In this document: one piece after another, positions 25,478 through 33,431 of the stretch | Position numbering within the stretch: the first letter of the stretch is position 1 | How the letters are laid out: each line of letters starts with the position of its first letter | Assembly (NCBI GenBank): GCA_947588205.1 | Contig: CANPYG010000015.1 | Coordinates: 1-39,309, forward strand | DNA: 39,309 nt | Direction: 5' to 3' | Source: an uncultured Acetatifactor sp. | GTDB lineage: Bacteria; Bacillota; Clostridia; Lachnospirales; Lachnospiraceae | Position numbers and translations under genes: made by a program | The notes under the pieces: model-generated | Told to the model about the DNA's origin: nothing | The model's database searches: none | The model's input: the letters and a program-made list of their open reading frames with translations, nothing else

Positions 25478-25667
25478 ATGGGAAAAAAAGAAATGGAGAA
25501 GCCCAAAACTGTGGATGTGGTCGCCCTGGGGGAGTCTTACGGAGGAAAATCTCCTGGAAATGCTGAATTTTGCCAACTGCGCGGCCTCCCTCGTCACCAC
25601 CAGAAAGGGAGCTTTGCGGGTCATGCCAGAGGAGGCGGAGATCCAAAGCGGCTTAAACAAATCTTAA
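25478..25667 (+). pseudogene. PfkB-family sugar kinase remnant: both ends retained, middle deleted
   Basis: The first ~19 codons (ATG 25478 with AGGATG upstream) read '...EKPKTVDVVALGE', the opening of fructokinase-like PfkB proteins. From about 25536, in another frame, the sequence reads 'LTEENLLEMLNFANCAASL' and then VTTRKGALRVMP up to a TAA at 25665-25667, which is a typical PfkB C-terminus. Roughly 270 codons between these ends are gone, with the junction at about 25531-25540. The continuous 65-codon frame that spans the region is an artefact of the deletion. Confidence 0.8.
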
Positions 25668-25733
25668 TCATTTAGCCCCTTTTTTCTTAATAATCGTTTT
25701 GCTAAACTGGAAACAGAAGGGAGCATTACGATT

Positions 25734-28346
25734 ATGAGAAAAAAGGCGCTTTTTATTTTCCTATTCATTTCTTTGCTGGTTCTGTCCGCTGCTGCCTGTG
25801 GGAAAAAGGAGGAGAGACAGATCGGGGTGGATGGTTATGTCTATGTGGTACAGAACCCGGATTTCACAGGAGATGTTACTGTAGACGGCCCGGAGTCGAA
25901 TGCCGGGCAGGAGAATACGGATGATGCAGAGGACATGGCTGATGCGGAAGGCGCGGGAGCGGATCAAAATTCCGGAACAGAGGAATTTGTCGCCGACATA
26001 GGAACAGAGCCAGGGGAATCTGTCGCCGGCACCGCGGCGGGGAGTGCCCAGCCGAACCAGGATCTGTATTCCCAGCTGGCCTCCATCCTGGGAAGGGACG
26101 GGAAGAATTACATTGTGTCCGGCAATTCCCTTTATTTTTTAAGATCCAAATCAGGCGAGACCCAGATCCTCCGGGTGGATCTGCCGGAAAGGGAGTCCGG
26201 GGGAGATAAGTCCGGGGAAGGGTCCGGAGAAAAGTCCGTGGAAGAGTCTGGGGAAAAGTCTGGGGAAAAGTCTGGGAACGATAAGCCCCTGACGGTACAA
26301 AGAATTTGTTCCGCTGCCGTGGTTGACAGCTATACTGTAGATCCGGAAGGGAATGTCTATTATTACGCGGAGGCGCCTGTGAGCTATGCTTTCACCCAGG
26401 GCTCCCTGGAGACAAGAAGCGGAAGGGGCGGAACGGTATATAAGGTGGACAGTACGGGGAAAAAGGTTTTCTCCGTCAGGCTAAAGGAGGCCTCTGCTCT
26501 TGGAACGATTGTGACCTATAATAGATGGGATCATTTGGCGGTAGATCAGGAGGGTATGATTTACCTGCTGTGCGGGGATCAGATCTTTCTCCTGGATGGG
26601 GAAGGAACATCCCGGGGAACCATTTCTCTGAAGGATTACACGGGTTATGGCGGCGAAATGGGTTTTCTGTGGAGGAATGAAAAGGGAAGGGTCTGCTGCT
26701 GGCTGGATAACGGGGAGATCGTGGAGCTGCATCCCGGGCAGGAGTTCCCTGTTTCTTCTGTGGATGCCCTGAAAGACGTGGATGGAAAGCTTTATATTAC
26801 TCAGGAGGGGCTCCTCTCCCAGAGCGGAGATCAGCTGTATTCCTATAGCTTGGACGAGGAGGGAAACCTGAACCGGAAGCCTGTGCTGCGCTGGCAGGAC
26901 AGCGGCCTGGCGGACAGAGACGTATGGGATCTTGCCCTCCTGCCCGACGGGGCGCTGTTGGTCAGGTATGATGAGAATTCGAGACAGGGCGGACAGAACC
27001 TGATCTTAAAGAAAACCTCCCTGAAGGAGCTTCCGCAAAAGGAAGTGATCGTGTTCGCCTCTCTTTCCACCTATAATGACCTGACGGATGCCGTGCTTGC
27101 CTTTAATATGGCAAACGACCGCTACCAGGTTTCCCTGGAATATTTTGAAACGGATAGTTCCGGCGCAGGGTCCTTGGATGCCGCTTCCGCACGGCTGGAT
27201 GCCCGCATGGTTTCTTCCGATCCGCCGGATCTATTAAATCTTACGGATCTGGATATTGGCAAATACGCCCGGAAGGGAGCCCTTGCGGACCTCAGGACTC
27301 TGCTTCGGGAAGAGGTGGTATCCCAATATTTTGAGAATATGCTGGAGGATTATACCCTGGATGGCAGACTGGTCTGTATTCCCAAAAGCTTTGCCCTTTT
27401 TACTGTGGCGGGGCGGAAGGGTACCGTGGATTCCCTGGCAGGAGGTTATGACAGCAGGGAACTGATGGATCTGCTGCAGGAATGGTTTGCCGGGCCTGCC
27501 GCTTCCCTGGGAACCTCCTATGACAATGGCGTGAATACTCCTGTGGTGGCAGAGAAAAACCGGACTTATTATCTGGAGACCTTCCTGGTCAGGGAATACC
27601 TTACCCGCTATATCGATTGGAAAACGGGCGACTGCAGCCTTGGAAGCGGGGAATTTGGAGAGCTGTTAAAATGGATCAAGGAATCCGCCCCGGAGGAGGA
27701 ATATCGGTATATGGGAATAATAGAGGATTTTGATTACGTACCCAAAGGAACTCTGCTCGCGCAGCAGGAGCTGAGCACCTTTTCTGATCTGTTAAGACTT
27801 CGCTACAGGCTGGGGGAGGAGCCAGTGCTGGTGGGCTATCCCACTGTGGAGAAAAGAGTCCGCCATATTGCCAGGGCTTTGGACAGCGTCGGTATTGTGG
27901 AGGCTTCTTCCCATAAGGAGGGAGCGGCGGCTTTCTTGGAATATTACCTGAGTCAGGAAAAGAAGGGAGATTCTAATAGCTTTCCTACCCGCAGGCCGGA
28001 TCTGGAGAAAATGGCAAAAGAGGCTGTGACTCCCTATTACGTCCTGGACAGCGAGGGAAACAGGCAGCTTATGAGCGATGGCGTCACCTACGATACCCGC
28101 TCAAAAGGCTATGTTAATGTGGCCAGGGATCCCTATGAATTTGATCTTGTGGATCAGGAACTGGTGGATATGATGATGGAAGCCATAGAGGAAGCCGATT
28201 TTACGCCCCGCCTGGGGGTGGAAACGGAGATCCTGGGGATCATCCGGGAGGAGGCAGCCCTCTATTTTGAAGGTCAAAAACCACTTGAGGAGGTTCTGGA
28301 GATCATTGAAAACAGGGTCGGAAATGTGGTAAGGGAGGGGCTTTAA
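25734..28346 (+). CDS. Large lipoprotein solute-binding protein
   Basis: 870 aa. Signal peptide with lipobox SAAAC gives lipidated Cys22. A long acidic linker (residues ~35-110, rich in Asp, Glu, Gly) follows. Residues ~115-440 look like propeller repeats ('YIVSGNSLYFLRSKSGETQILRVDL', 'VDPEGNVYYYAEAP', 'LAVDQEGMIYLLCGDQIFLLDGEG'), interrupted by a Ser-Gly-Glu-Lys repeat. Residues ~440-870 resemble a family-1 solute-binding domain ('VIVFASLSTYNDLTDAVLAFNMANDRYQVSLEYF', 'PPDLLNLTDLDIGKYARKGALADL', 'AAAFLEYYLSQEKK'). RBS AGAAGGGAG precedes ATG 25734. No permease is adjacent, so this may be a sensor or an orphan binding protein. The propeller plus binding-domain layout echoes the NHL protein of the glycan locus. 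Confidence 0.72.
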   Translation: MRKKALFIFLFISLLVLSAAACGKKEERQIGVDGYVYVVQNPDFTGDVTVDGPESNAGQENTDDAEDMADAEGAGADQNSGTEEFVADIGTEPGESVAGTAAGSAQPNQDLYSQLASILGRDGKNYIVSGNSLYFLRSKSGETQILRVDLPERESGGDKSGEGSGEKSVEESGEKSGEKSGNDKPLTVQRICSAAVVDSYTVDPEGNVYYYAEAPVSYAFTQGSLETRSGRGGTVYKVDSTGKKVFSVRLKEASALGTIVTYNRWDHLAVDQEGMIYLLCGDQIFLLDGEGTSRGTISLKDYTGYGGEMGFLWRNEKGRVCCWLDNGEIVELHPGQEFPVSSVDALKDVDGKLYITQEGLLSQSGDQLYSYSLDEEGNLNRKPVLRWQDSGLADRDVWDLALLPDGALLVRYDENSRQGGQNLILKKTSLKELPQKEVIVFASLSTYNDLTDAVLAFNMANDRYQVSLEYFETDSSGAGSLDAASARLDARMVSSDPPDLLNLTDLDIGKYARKGALADLRTLLREEVVSQYFENMLEDYTLDGRLVCIPKSFALFTVAGRKGTVDSLAGGYDSRELMDLLQEWFAGPAASLGTSYDNGVNTPVVAEKNRTYYLETFLVREYLTRYIDWKTGDCSLGSGEFGELLKWIKESAPEEEYRYMGIIEDFDYVPKGTLLAQQELSTFSDLLRLRYRLGEEPVLVGYPTVEKRVRHIARALDSVGIVEASSHKEGAAAFLEYYLSQEKKGDSNSFPTRRPDLEKMAKEAVTPYYVLDSEGNRQLMSDGVTYDTRSKGYVNVARDPYEFDLVDQELVDMMMEAIEEADFTPRLGVETEILGIIREEAALYFEGQKPLEEVLEIIENRVGNVVREGL
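26211..26276 (+). repeat. 12-bp tandem repeat coding for Ser-Gly-Glu-Lys
   Basis: Five complete 12-bp units and a half unit run in frame inside the 870-aa lipoprotein gene. Two neighbouring units are identical (TCTGGGGAAAAG at 26247-26258 and 26259-26270); the others differ by a few bases. The unit is four codons, so gain or loss of copies keeps the frame and only changes linker length. Confidence 0.85.
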
Positions 28347-28432
28347 AAGGTAAACGGTCTTAAAGTCTGTAAAAGACTAGACCTGGGGCGGCTGAACTGT
28401 TACGAAGTATGGAACACCTTTTGCAGGAAGAC

Positions 28433-28461
28433 TTGACACTTTTTCCCGGAGCTGATACCAT
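28433..28461 (+). promoter_or_regulatory. Possible promoter upstream of the DUF554 gene
   Basis: TTGACA (28433-28438), 17-nt spacer, TACCAT (28456-28461, four of six matches to the -10 consensus). It lies 140 nt upstream of the preferred start codon, in the ~255-nt gap after the lipoprotein gene, which otherwise shows no clear gene. Confidence 0.45.
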
Positions 28462-28601
28462 TATTTATGATAAAAGAAGATTTTCCGAACCTGCGGCAGA
28501 AGATGAATGATTTCTTTGAAGCAGGAGATGGAAGCAGGCCGGTTGGGAAGACGAGCCTAAGGAAGGGCAAAATCAGGAAAGAAACGGAATGGGAACGAAG
28601 G

Positions 28602-29282
28602 ATGCTTGGAACAATTGTAAATACCTGTACGATCCTTACAGGAAGCGTGATTGGCAGTATATTTAAGAAAGGGATTCAGGAAAAACAGCAGAACGCGCTG
28701 TTCACGGCGATGGGGCTAGCTGCGACCGGTCTTGGGATCAATGCCGTGGTTCAGAATATGCCTAAGAGCAATTACCCGGTGCTGTTCATTGTCAGTCTGG
28801 CGCTGGGAAGTCTGCTGGGCACGATATTGGATATCGACGGGAAATTCCAAAGATTGACCTCCCGATTCTCGAAGGGGCAGCTGAGCAAGGGATTATCCAC
28901 CGGGATTTTATTATATTGCATCGGGACGCTGTCGATCTTAGGACCGATCCAGAGCGCACTTTATGGGGATCATACATACCTTTTTACCAATGCGACTCTG
29001 GATCTTGTGACTTCTATGGTTCTTGCCTCCACCTATGGGATCGGGATGGCGCTGGCGGCGGGCGTCCTGTTCTGCTGGCAGGGGTTGATCTATGTCTGCG
29101 CCCTGGCCCTGGGCAACTTTATGACCGCTGACATGATGACGGAGCTTTCTATCGTGGGCGGTTTCCTGATCGCAAGCTCAGGGATTTCTATCCTGAACAT
29201 TAAGGATTGCAAGACCATGAACATGCTTCCGTCCCTGGTATTTCCGGTGTTGTTCTGCTGGGTGATGGGTTTGGCCGCTTGA
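28602..29282 (+). CDS. DUF554 family membrane protein
   Basis: 226 aa. The frame opens at 28467, but the first 45 codons are polar and unlike the family. Similarity begins at ATG 28602, 'MLGTIVNTCTILTGSVIGSIFKKGI', exactly how DUF554 (YdfK-like) proteins start. It has about six hydrophobic segments ('LFIVSLALGSLLGTILDID', 'GILLYCIGTLSILGPIQSAL', 'TSMVLASTYGIGMALAAGVLF', 'GGFLIASSGISILNI', 'LVFPVLFCWVMGL'). The motif 'TGLGINAV' and the acidic 'DID' after the third segment are family-typical. It is predicted to be an inner-membrane protein; transport has been proposed for the family but no substrate can be read here. The ribosome site is weak (GAAGG). Confidence 0.85.
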   Translation: MLGTIVNTCTILTGSVIGSIFKKGIQEKQQNALFTAMGLAATGLGINAVVQNMPKSNYPVLFIVSLALGSLLGTILDIDGKFQRLTSRFSKGQLSKGLSTGILLYCIGTLSILGPIQSALYGDHTYLFTNATLDLVTSMVLASTYGIGMALAAGVLFCWQGLIYVCALALGNFMTADMMTELSIVGGFLIASSGISILNIKDCKTMNMLPSLVFPVLFCWVMGLAA

Positions 29283-29395
29283 ATTTGAAAACCATTTCAG
29301 GAAACGCGCTGATTGCATTTTCGAATAACGCCGGTTCACACCGATATACTTTTAATGTTGATGATGATACGTTTCTGAGAATTTTTGTCTGAAAA

Positions 29396-29683
29396 TGGTC
29401 ATGGTCATTTGCTCCTTTGCTCCAATCCATGAATCTCAGGTAATGTCCATACGCCGAATCATAATATTGAAGCGCCGTATCATAGTCGCCTATATTTCCT
29501 GCTATTTTTCTTTTCCGCCTTTTTGTATTCGCCAAGACTTGAATAAATGGATATGAGGGGAAGAATGCTGAAATGCTCATAATCCAATAATCCCTCGTAT
29601 AAATCTGCCGCTTCCTCCCAATACTTAGCAGGATTACCGTCTTTATCACGATATTCCTGCAGATTCAAAGCGCATATTAGCCA
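29396..29683 (-). pseudogene. TPR-like gene remnant, frameshifted
   Basis: On the minus strand one frame reads 'LQEYRDKDGNPAKYWEEAADLYEGLLDYEHF...ISIYSSLGEYKKAEK'. After a frame change near 29490 it reads 'NIGDYDTALQYYDSAYGHYLRFM'. Both have the helix pattern of tetratricopeptide repeats (Leu-Gly-x-Tyr-x-x-Ala, Gly-Asp-Tyr-x-x-Ala). Neither part has a credible start or ribosome site, so this is a decayed fragment. The rest of the 29283-29676 gap shows nothing else I recognise. Confidence 0.5.
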
Positions 29684-30351
29684 TTATTTTCCGCTTTTCC
29701 TGTAGCGTTTGGCGTCGTTTTACAGTGGATCTCACTAATAAGTTTATGTACGGTAGTGCATGGACACATTTCCGAAGGCTTCCTTATTCCACATCGTAAA
29801 TACCCCTGTAGCCGTTTATCTGCAATTTGAATAGCCTTACTTTCGTCTCCAAATTGATTAAGGATTGTGTAGATCTGAGAACTATTTTTATGATATTTTT
29901 GACTGGTTTGCTGCTCAAAGGTCTCTGCAAATTTCCTGCAGCATACCACGGAGTCATTATAAGAATGCATCTTTCCGAAGTACGCATCAAACCATATTTC
30001 AATGCAAGGGTTAGACCAACCGACACTGACCCCCTCTTTTTGTGCCTTTGCGATGATTTCATCAAAGTTCACCACTTTGTCTCGGTCAAATACAATCCAA
30101 GGTTGTCCATATTGTGGTTCAAGAGCAGCCTGCTCTTTGCAGGTTTCAACTAGCTCCTGTGTTTTCGCTTTGGAAACTTTGATGACAATGCGTCCCCGTA
30201 GCTCCTTGGGAAGAGAATCCCGGAGACCGTATAGATAGTTTTCTTCGGTTTCTTTGGCATCGGTTACGATAAAGTAGTAGCCGAGATCCGGAACTCTCGT
30301 TCTAAAGACTTCCCTAGATTTCCTTTTTCCGGTTCTGTCTGATCTTGCCAT
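29677..30351 (-). CDS. rloB: RloB family protein (TOPRIM-like)
   Basis: 224 aa, encoded two bases after the RloA stop, so the pair is an operon. Basic N-terminus 'MARSDRTGKRKSREVF'. 'YYFIVTDAKETEENYLYGLRD' holds the conserved acidic residues (E34, E36, E37) and 'PWIVFDRDKV' holds a D89-x-D91 pair. This acidic Glu plus DxD layout is what TOPRIM-type nucleases use for metal binding. 'NPCIEIWFDAYF' and 'HKNSSQIYTIL' are further RloB-type blocks. RloB was first named as a restriction-linked ORF. Paired with an AAA15 ATPase it resembles PARIS-like ATPase/TOPRIM defence modules. The nuclease activity is inferred. Confidence 0.85.
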   Translation of the reverse strand: MARSDRTGKRKSREVFRTRVPDLGYYFIVTDAKETEENYLYGLRDSLPKELRGRIVIKVSKAKTQELVETCKEQAALEPQYGQPWIVFDRDKVVNFDEIIAKAQKEGVSVGWSNPCIEIWFDAYFGKMHSYNDSVVCCRKFAETFEQQTSQKYHKNSSQIYTILNQFGDESKAIQIADKRLQGYLRCGIRKPSEMCPCTTVHKLISEIHCKTTPNATGKAENNG

Positions 30352-30353
30352 AT

Positions 30354-31619
30354 TTAATCCCCCTTGAACATATTAAAATATTTAAGGGTAGGAATTGCAC
30401 CATATTTTCCTAGAAGATAATTTTTCTCGTAGCTTTCGTCTTTCCGTATTTTAGCGCCCTCATTGTCGATAAAGTCCGCAAGAGAGTAAAGCGTTGACAC
30501 TCCGGATGAATCCTTCTCAGTGAACCATATCTCATCTCTGCGCAGCAGATTGTTGGATAACTGCCAGGAATCGTGTGTTGTAAAGACTAACTGCGCATGA
30601 TTTGGGTTGGTATTCGGGTTCAGAAACATAATCAGAAAGCCTCGAACAAGCAATGGATGCAGCCGTGCATTTAATTCATCAACAAAGAGAACACTTCCTG
30701 TATTTAACGTATCCTGCAAAGCCGGATAAAGCGCAAACATTTTCAATGTGCCGTCAGATTCATCCTGTAAAGGAATAGTCGCTGTTTCATCCGAGCCTAT
30801 CACATGATGGACTGCATCTATCTTTACATGCTCTGCATCTTCATCGTCACTTTTAATGACTTCAACATGAAAACCGATAATAGATGGATCAAATGCGGCA
30901 AAATAATCTATTACCTTTTTTTGAACAGCTTTGTCGTCTGCAAATCCCTTCGGAATCAATGAGGAAAGGAACGCATTTTCAAATGGGTTTCCGAAATTGG
31001 CAAAGTTAACATTATAAAACCAATCTCTAATCATTTTGAGTTTGGAGATCCGCTGCTTTGCACCGAGTGAAACAATGAGCGCCTCATCATAAAGAGATAC
31101 TTCTATTATGTCCTGCATTTTCCTTGGCAAGCCGGATAAGTCAAGTTCATTCCCATTTCGGTAAAATATAGATTTGTATTCTCTTCCTGTTTTCGCTTTG
31201 GAATTAAGCCATTCTTCTACAACTCCATTTTGATTCAACGTAAAACCATAATTATATGACTTACAGCCATTTTCCTCGGAAGTTATAAAATAGACTTCAA
31301 AAGAAGACTCTGCATCTTTGCTTGTAGTATCAAATAAAAATGGAGTAAGCTTGGGTTTTCTTGTTTTTGATTTTTTATCGTCAATTTCTCCGCCATAAGC
31401 AAAGGACTCCATTACATAAGTGGTCATGTAACGAAATGCTTCGACTACATTGGACTTCCCGCTTGCATTTGCGCCATAGATAGCAGCTGTTGGTAAAATC
31501 TTTTCTGCGCCTACTTGAATCACCCGGTCGGAGTATTCCGTAATTTTGGTCGCAGAGAGATCAAGAATTGTATCATCCTTAAATGATTTGAAATTTTTAA
31601 ATCTAAATTGAATGAGCAT
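30354..31619 (-). CDS. rloA: RloA-like AAA15 ATPase (ABC/SMC-type)
   Basis: 421 aa. It begins 'MLIQFRFKNFKSFKDDTILDLSA', the typical opening strand of AAA15/OLD-like ATPases. Walker A is GANASGKSN (residues 49-57). The signature region reads 'LQDESDGTLKMFALYPAL', Walker B is 'SVLFVDELNARLHPLLV' and the switch histidine is in 'LVFTTHDSWQLSN'. A strong ribosome site (GGAGCAGGAGGG) precedes ATG 31619, with a promoter upstream. With RloB downstream it forms a two-gene module of the kind found in bacterial defence islands, where the ATPase is thought to sense infection and unleash the partner. Base composition is clearly more AT-rich than the glycan locus, which suggests transfer. Confidence 0.88.
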   Translation of the reverse strand: MLIQFRFKNFKSFKDDTILDLSATKITEYSDRVIQVGAEKILPTAAIYGANASGKSNVVEAFRYMTTYVMESFAYGGEIDDKKSKTRKPKLTPFLFDTTSKDAESSFEVYFITSEENGCKSYNYGFTLNQNGVVEEWLNSKAKTGREYKSIFYRNGNELDLSGLPRKMQDIIEVSLYDEALIVSLGAKQRISKLKMIRDWFYNVNFANFGNPFENAFLSSLIPKGFADDKAVQKKVIDYFAAFDPSIIGFHVEVIKSDDEDAEHVKIDAVHHVIGSDETATIPLQDESDGTLKMFALYPALQDTLNTGSVLFVDELNARLHPLLVRGFLIMFLNPNTNPNHAQLVFTTHDSWQLSNNLLRRDEIWFTEKDSSGVSTLYSLADFIDNEGAKIRKDESYEKNYLLGKYGAIPTLKYFNMFKGD

Positions 31620-31639
31620 AGTCTATCCCTCCTGCTCCT

Positions 31640-31667
31640 ATTATACTCATTTTCCCAATAAAATCAA
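31640..31667 (-). promoter_or_regulatory. Promoter of the rloA-rloB pair
   Basis: On the minus strand: TTGATT (31662-31667), 16-nt spacer, TATAAT (31640-31645). The -35 region overlaps the last codons of the MFS gene. Transcription would start around 31633, just upstream of the ribosome site, so the defence pair does not depend on the upstream gene. Confidence 0.7.
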
Positions 31668-32998
31668 CATTTATTTGAGAAAAAATCACATATAGATGTT
31701 GATTCAACTGTTTCCTTAAATTCATATCTTCGGAGAATCTTTCCAAATACCAGGCAGACTGCGATCCCCAGGATTCCCAGGATAAACATTACAAGGGCAG
31801 CCCCGGAGCCTTTTCCCATGCCGAATATGCTTGTCAGCAGCCCCTCCGGATCTGCCTGCGCCATCCATGGCTCACAGACCTTATCCACCAGAAATCCACC
31901 TGCGAAGGTGCCAATAGGAATGGTAAAAAACTGCATTGTGTTCCGGCAGGAATAAACCCGCCCCTGCATTTCCAGGGGAATGGTATTGCGCAGGATCACA
32001 TCCAGGTTGGCGTTCATGATGGGAACGACGGACCAGCCGACGATTTGGGCGATGCACCACCATATTGGCGTCTTTGCAAATGCAAGGATAAAATTCTCTG
32101 TTCCCAGGGAAAACAGCATGGTAAACAGGATTACGCGGATGCGGTTCTTGGGCGGGGGAAGCACGGCAGCTGCCAGGCTGCCTGCCAGCGTCGCAAGCCC
32201 GGCGCAGGACATGACAATTCCCAACACCGCCCTTCCGCCGTTTTCATGGGAAAGCACATAGGGCGGAAGGACCGCATCAAATGCGGATGCGACAAAATTC
32301 ACTCCCGCAAGAAATAAGATCAGCCAAAGGATCAAACCATTTTGGCGCAGGTAGGATAAACCTTCCTTAGCGCTGGACAGGACTGACCCCTTTGAACCGT
32401 CCTGATGCTGTACATCCGGGGATGGGATATGCACGAAAAACGCCAATGCTGCGAAAGCTGCGGCAAAGGTGGCAAGATCCACGCCGATCACTCCGTCCAT
32501 TCCCACGGCTCCATAAAGTGCTGTTGCAAGTACGGGGTGTAAAATCGTGACGAGGGAGTTGGAAAATGACCGCAGACCGCTTGTCCTTTGGTACTGCTCC
32601 CTGGGGATAATCAGTGTCATTGTTACTTCGCTGGCGGGTTGCTGCACCGTATTCATCAGACCGTTTACCGCATTCAGCACGTACATATGGACAGGCAGCA
32701 GGGAGCCTGTTTTTAATAAAATAAGAATCGTCACGGAACAGCACGCGGCGAAGGTATCGCAGACAAGCAATGTCCGTTTTTTATTCCATCGGTCCGAAAG
32801 AGCCCCTGCAAAAATGCTCATCAGTACATACGGCGTATAGGAGCAGATGGAGAGAAGCGCCGTCTGCAAGGCGGAACCGGTTGTTTCATATAACCACAGC
32901 GTCAGCGCGAAGCTTGTCATGGCGCTGCCCAGCTGGGAAAAAGACTGCGTTGACCACAGGATATAAAAAGTTTTTAAATCTTTCTTGTGATTCTTCAT
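31664..32998 (-). CDS. MFS transporter, macrolide-efflux (MefA)-like group
   Basis: 444 aa with about twelve hydrophobic segments. The N-terminal block 'FYILWSTQSFSQLGSAMTSFALTLWLYETTGSALQTALLSICSYTPYVLMSIFAGALSDRWNKKRTLLVCD' contains the loop 2-3 motif of the major facilitator superfamily (GALSDRWNKKR). 'VQQPASEVTMTLIIPREQYQRTSGLRSFSNSL' is typical of the MefA/MFS_3 group. It is probably an exporter of a drug or peptide; the substrate cannot be read from sequence. AAGGA precedes ATG 32998. The base composition differs from the AT-rich genes on both sides. A minus-strand TATAAT (33064-33069) lies upstream but has no good -35. Confidence 0.88.
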   Translation of the reverse strand: MKNHKKDLKTFYILWSTQSFSQLGSAMTSFALTLWLYETTGSALQTALLSICSYTPYVLMSIFAGALSDRWNKKRTLLVCDTFAACCSVTILILLKTGSLLPVHMYVLNAVNGLMNTVQQPASEVTMTLIIPREQYQRTSGLRSFSNSLVTILHPVLATALYGAVGMDGVIGVDLATFAAAFAALAFFVHIPSPDVQHQDGSKGSVLSSAKEGLSYLRQNGLILWLILFLAGVNFVASAFDAVLPPYVLSHENGGRAVLGIVMSCAGLATLAGSLAAAVLPPPKNRIRVILFTMLFSLGTENFILAFAKTPIWWCIAQIVGWSVVPIMNANLDVILRNTIPLEMQGRVYSCRNTMQFFTIPIGTFAGGFLVDKVCEPWMAQADPEGLLTSIFGMGKGSGAALVMFILGILGIAVCLVFGKILRRYEFKETVESTSICDFFSNKC

Positions 32999-33002
32999 TT
33001 TA

Positions 33003-33223
33003 ATCTTGTTCCTTTGCAGAGCGTGTAGATGGATTGACGGATTTACATTGCATCATACTCTGTATTATACGCTTATCGGTAGAAAAAGTATAGTGGGACA
33101 GATGAGGAAGCCTCAACAATGCTTTACTTTCCAATCATCCGGCAAATGCAGCATCTTTCATGGAACGGTCTTTTGTTAAATGGAAAGCTGTTAAATGGAA
33201 ATCAAAAATTTCCTTAAAATTAA
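33003..33223. other. Intergenic region between MFS gene and toxin-antitoxin module
   Basis: No reading frame is supported here. It holds a minus-strand TATAAT (33064-33069) that could serve the MFS gene, a short TGAGG/CCTCA hairpin near 33103-33115, and a direct repeat of GTTAAATGGAAA at 33175-33186 and 33190-33201 (15-nt period) next to the toxin-antitoxin promoter. Confidence 0.5.
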
Positions 33224-33252
33224 TTGACATATTTTCGTCGCCTGCGTATAAT
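33224..33252 (+). promoter_or_regulatory. Consensus sigma-A promoter of the antitoxin RNA
   Basis: TTGACA (33224-33229), 17-nt spacer, TATAAT (33247-33252): perfect in both hexamers. Transcription should start near 33259, about 24 nt before the first RNA repeat. Very strong transcription fits a type III antitoxin RNA that must be in excess of its toxin. Confidence 0.88.
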
Positions 33253-33282
33253 AATAGTAGTGATGAGGGAGAGATCCATCAT

Positions 33283-33381
33283 CGAAAATATTGTCCGCTC
33301 ACCGCTGGCGGTCTATAAATGAACGGTTCGAAAATATTGTTCGCTCACCGGAGGCGTCTAATAAATGTCCGGTCCGAAAAT
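33283..33381 (+). ncRNA. cptI-like: Type III antitoxin RNA, two 46-nt tandem repeats plus a partial third (ToxI/CptI-like)
   Basis: Unit 1 is 33283-33328 and unit 2 is 33329-33374; each begins CGAAAATATTG. A third start, CGAAAAT, begins at 33375. The units abut without spacers. Within each unit CGC pairs with GCG around a short loop, and ACCG (unit 1) or ACCGG (unit 2) of that loop can pair with CGGT or CCGGT near the unit's end. This gives an H-type pseudoknot as known for ToxI/CptI RNAs; unit 2 has the longer second stem. The position between a strong promoter and a terminator, immediately before a ToxN/CptN-like gene, is the hallmark of type III systems. The toxin would cut the precursor once per unit. 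Confidence 0.86.
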
Positions 33382-33383
33382 CA

Positions 33384-33411
33384 AGCCCTATCGAAAGGTA
33401 GGGCTATTTTT
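33384..33411 (+). terminator. Intrinsic terminator between antitoxin repeats and toxin gene
   Basis: A nine-pair stem (33384-33392 with 33397-33405, one G-T pair) is closed by a GAAA tetraloop and followed by ATTTTT (33406-33411). In type III systems this leaky terminator sets the excess of antitoxin RNA over toxin message. Confidence 0.88.
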
Positions 33412-33431
33412 ATCTGATCAGTGGGGAGACT

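Noticed and set aside
25478..25675. 65-aa small protein gene
   Set aside because: The frame joins the PfkB N-terminus to an out-of-frame PfkB C-terminus; it is a product of deletion.
33283..33381. Tandem repeats as a small CRISPR array
   Set aside because: The 46-nt units abut directly with no variable spacers, there are no cas genes, and the promoter/terminator/toxin context fits a type III antitoxin RNA.
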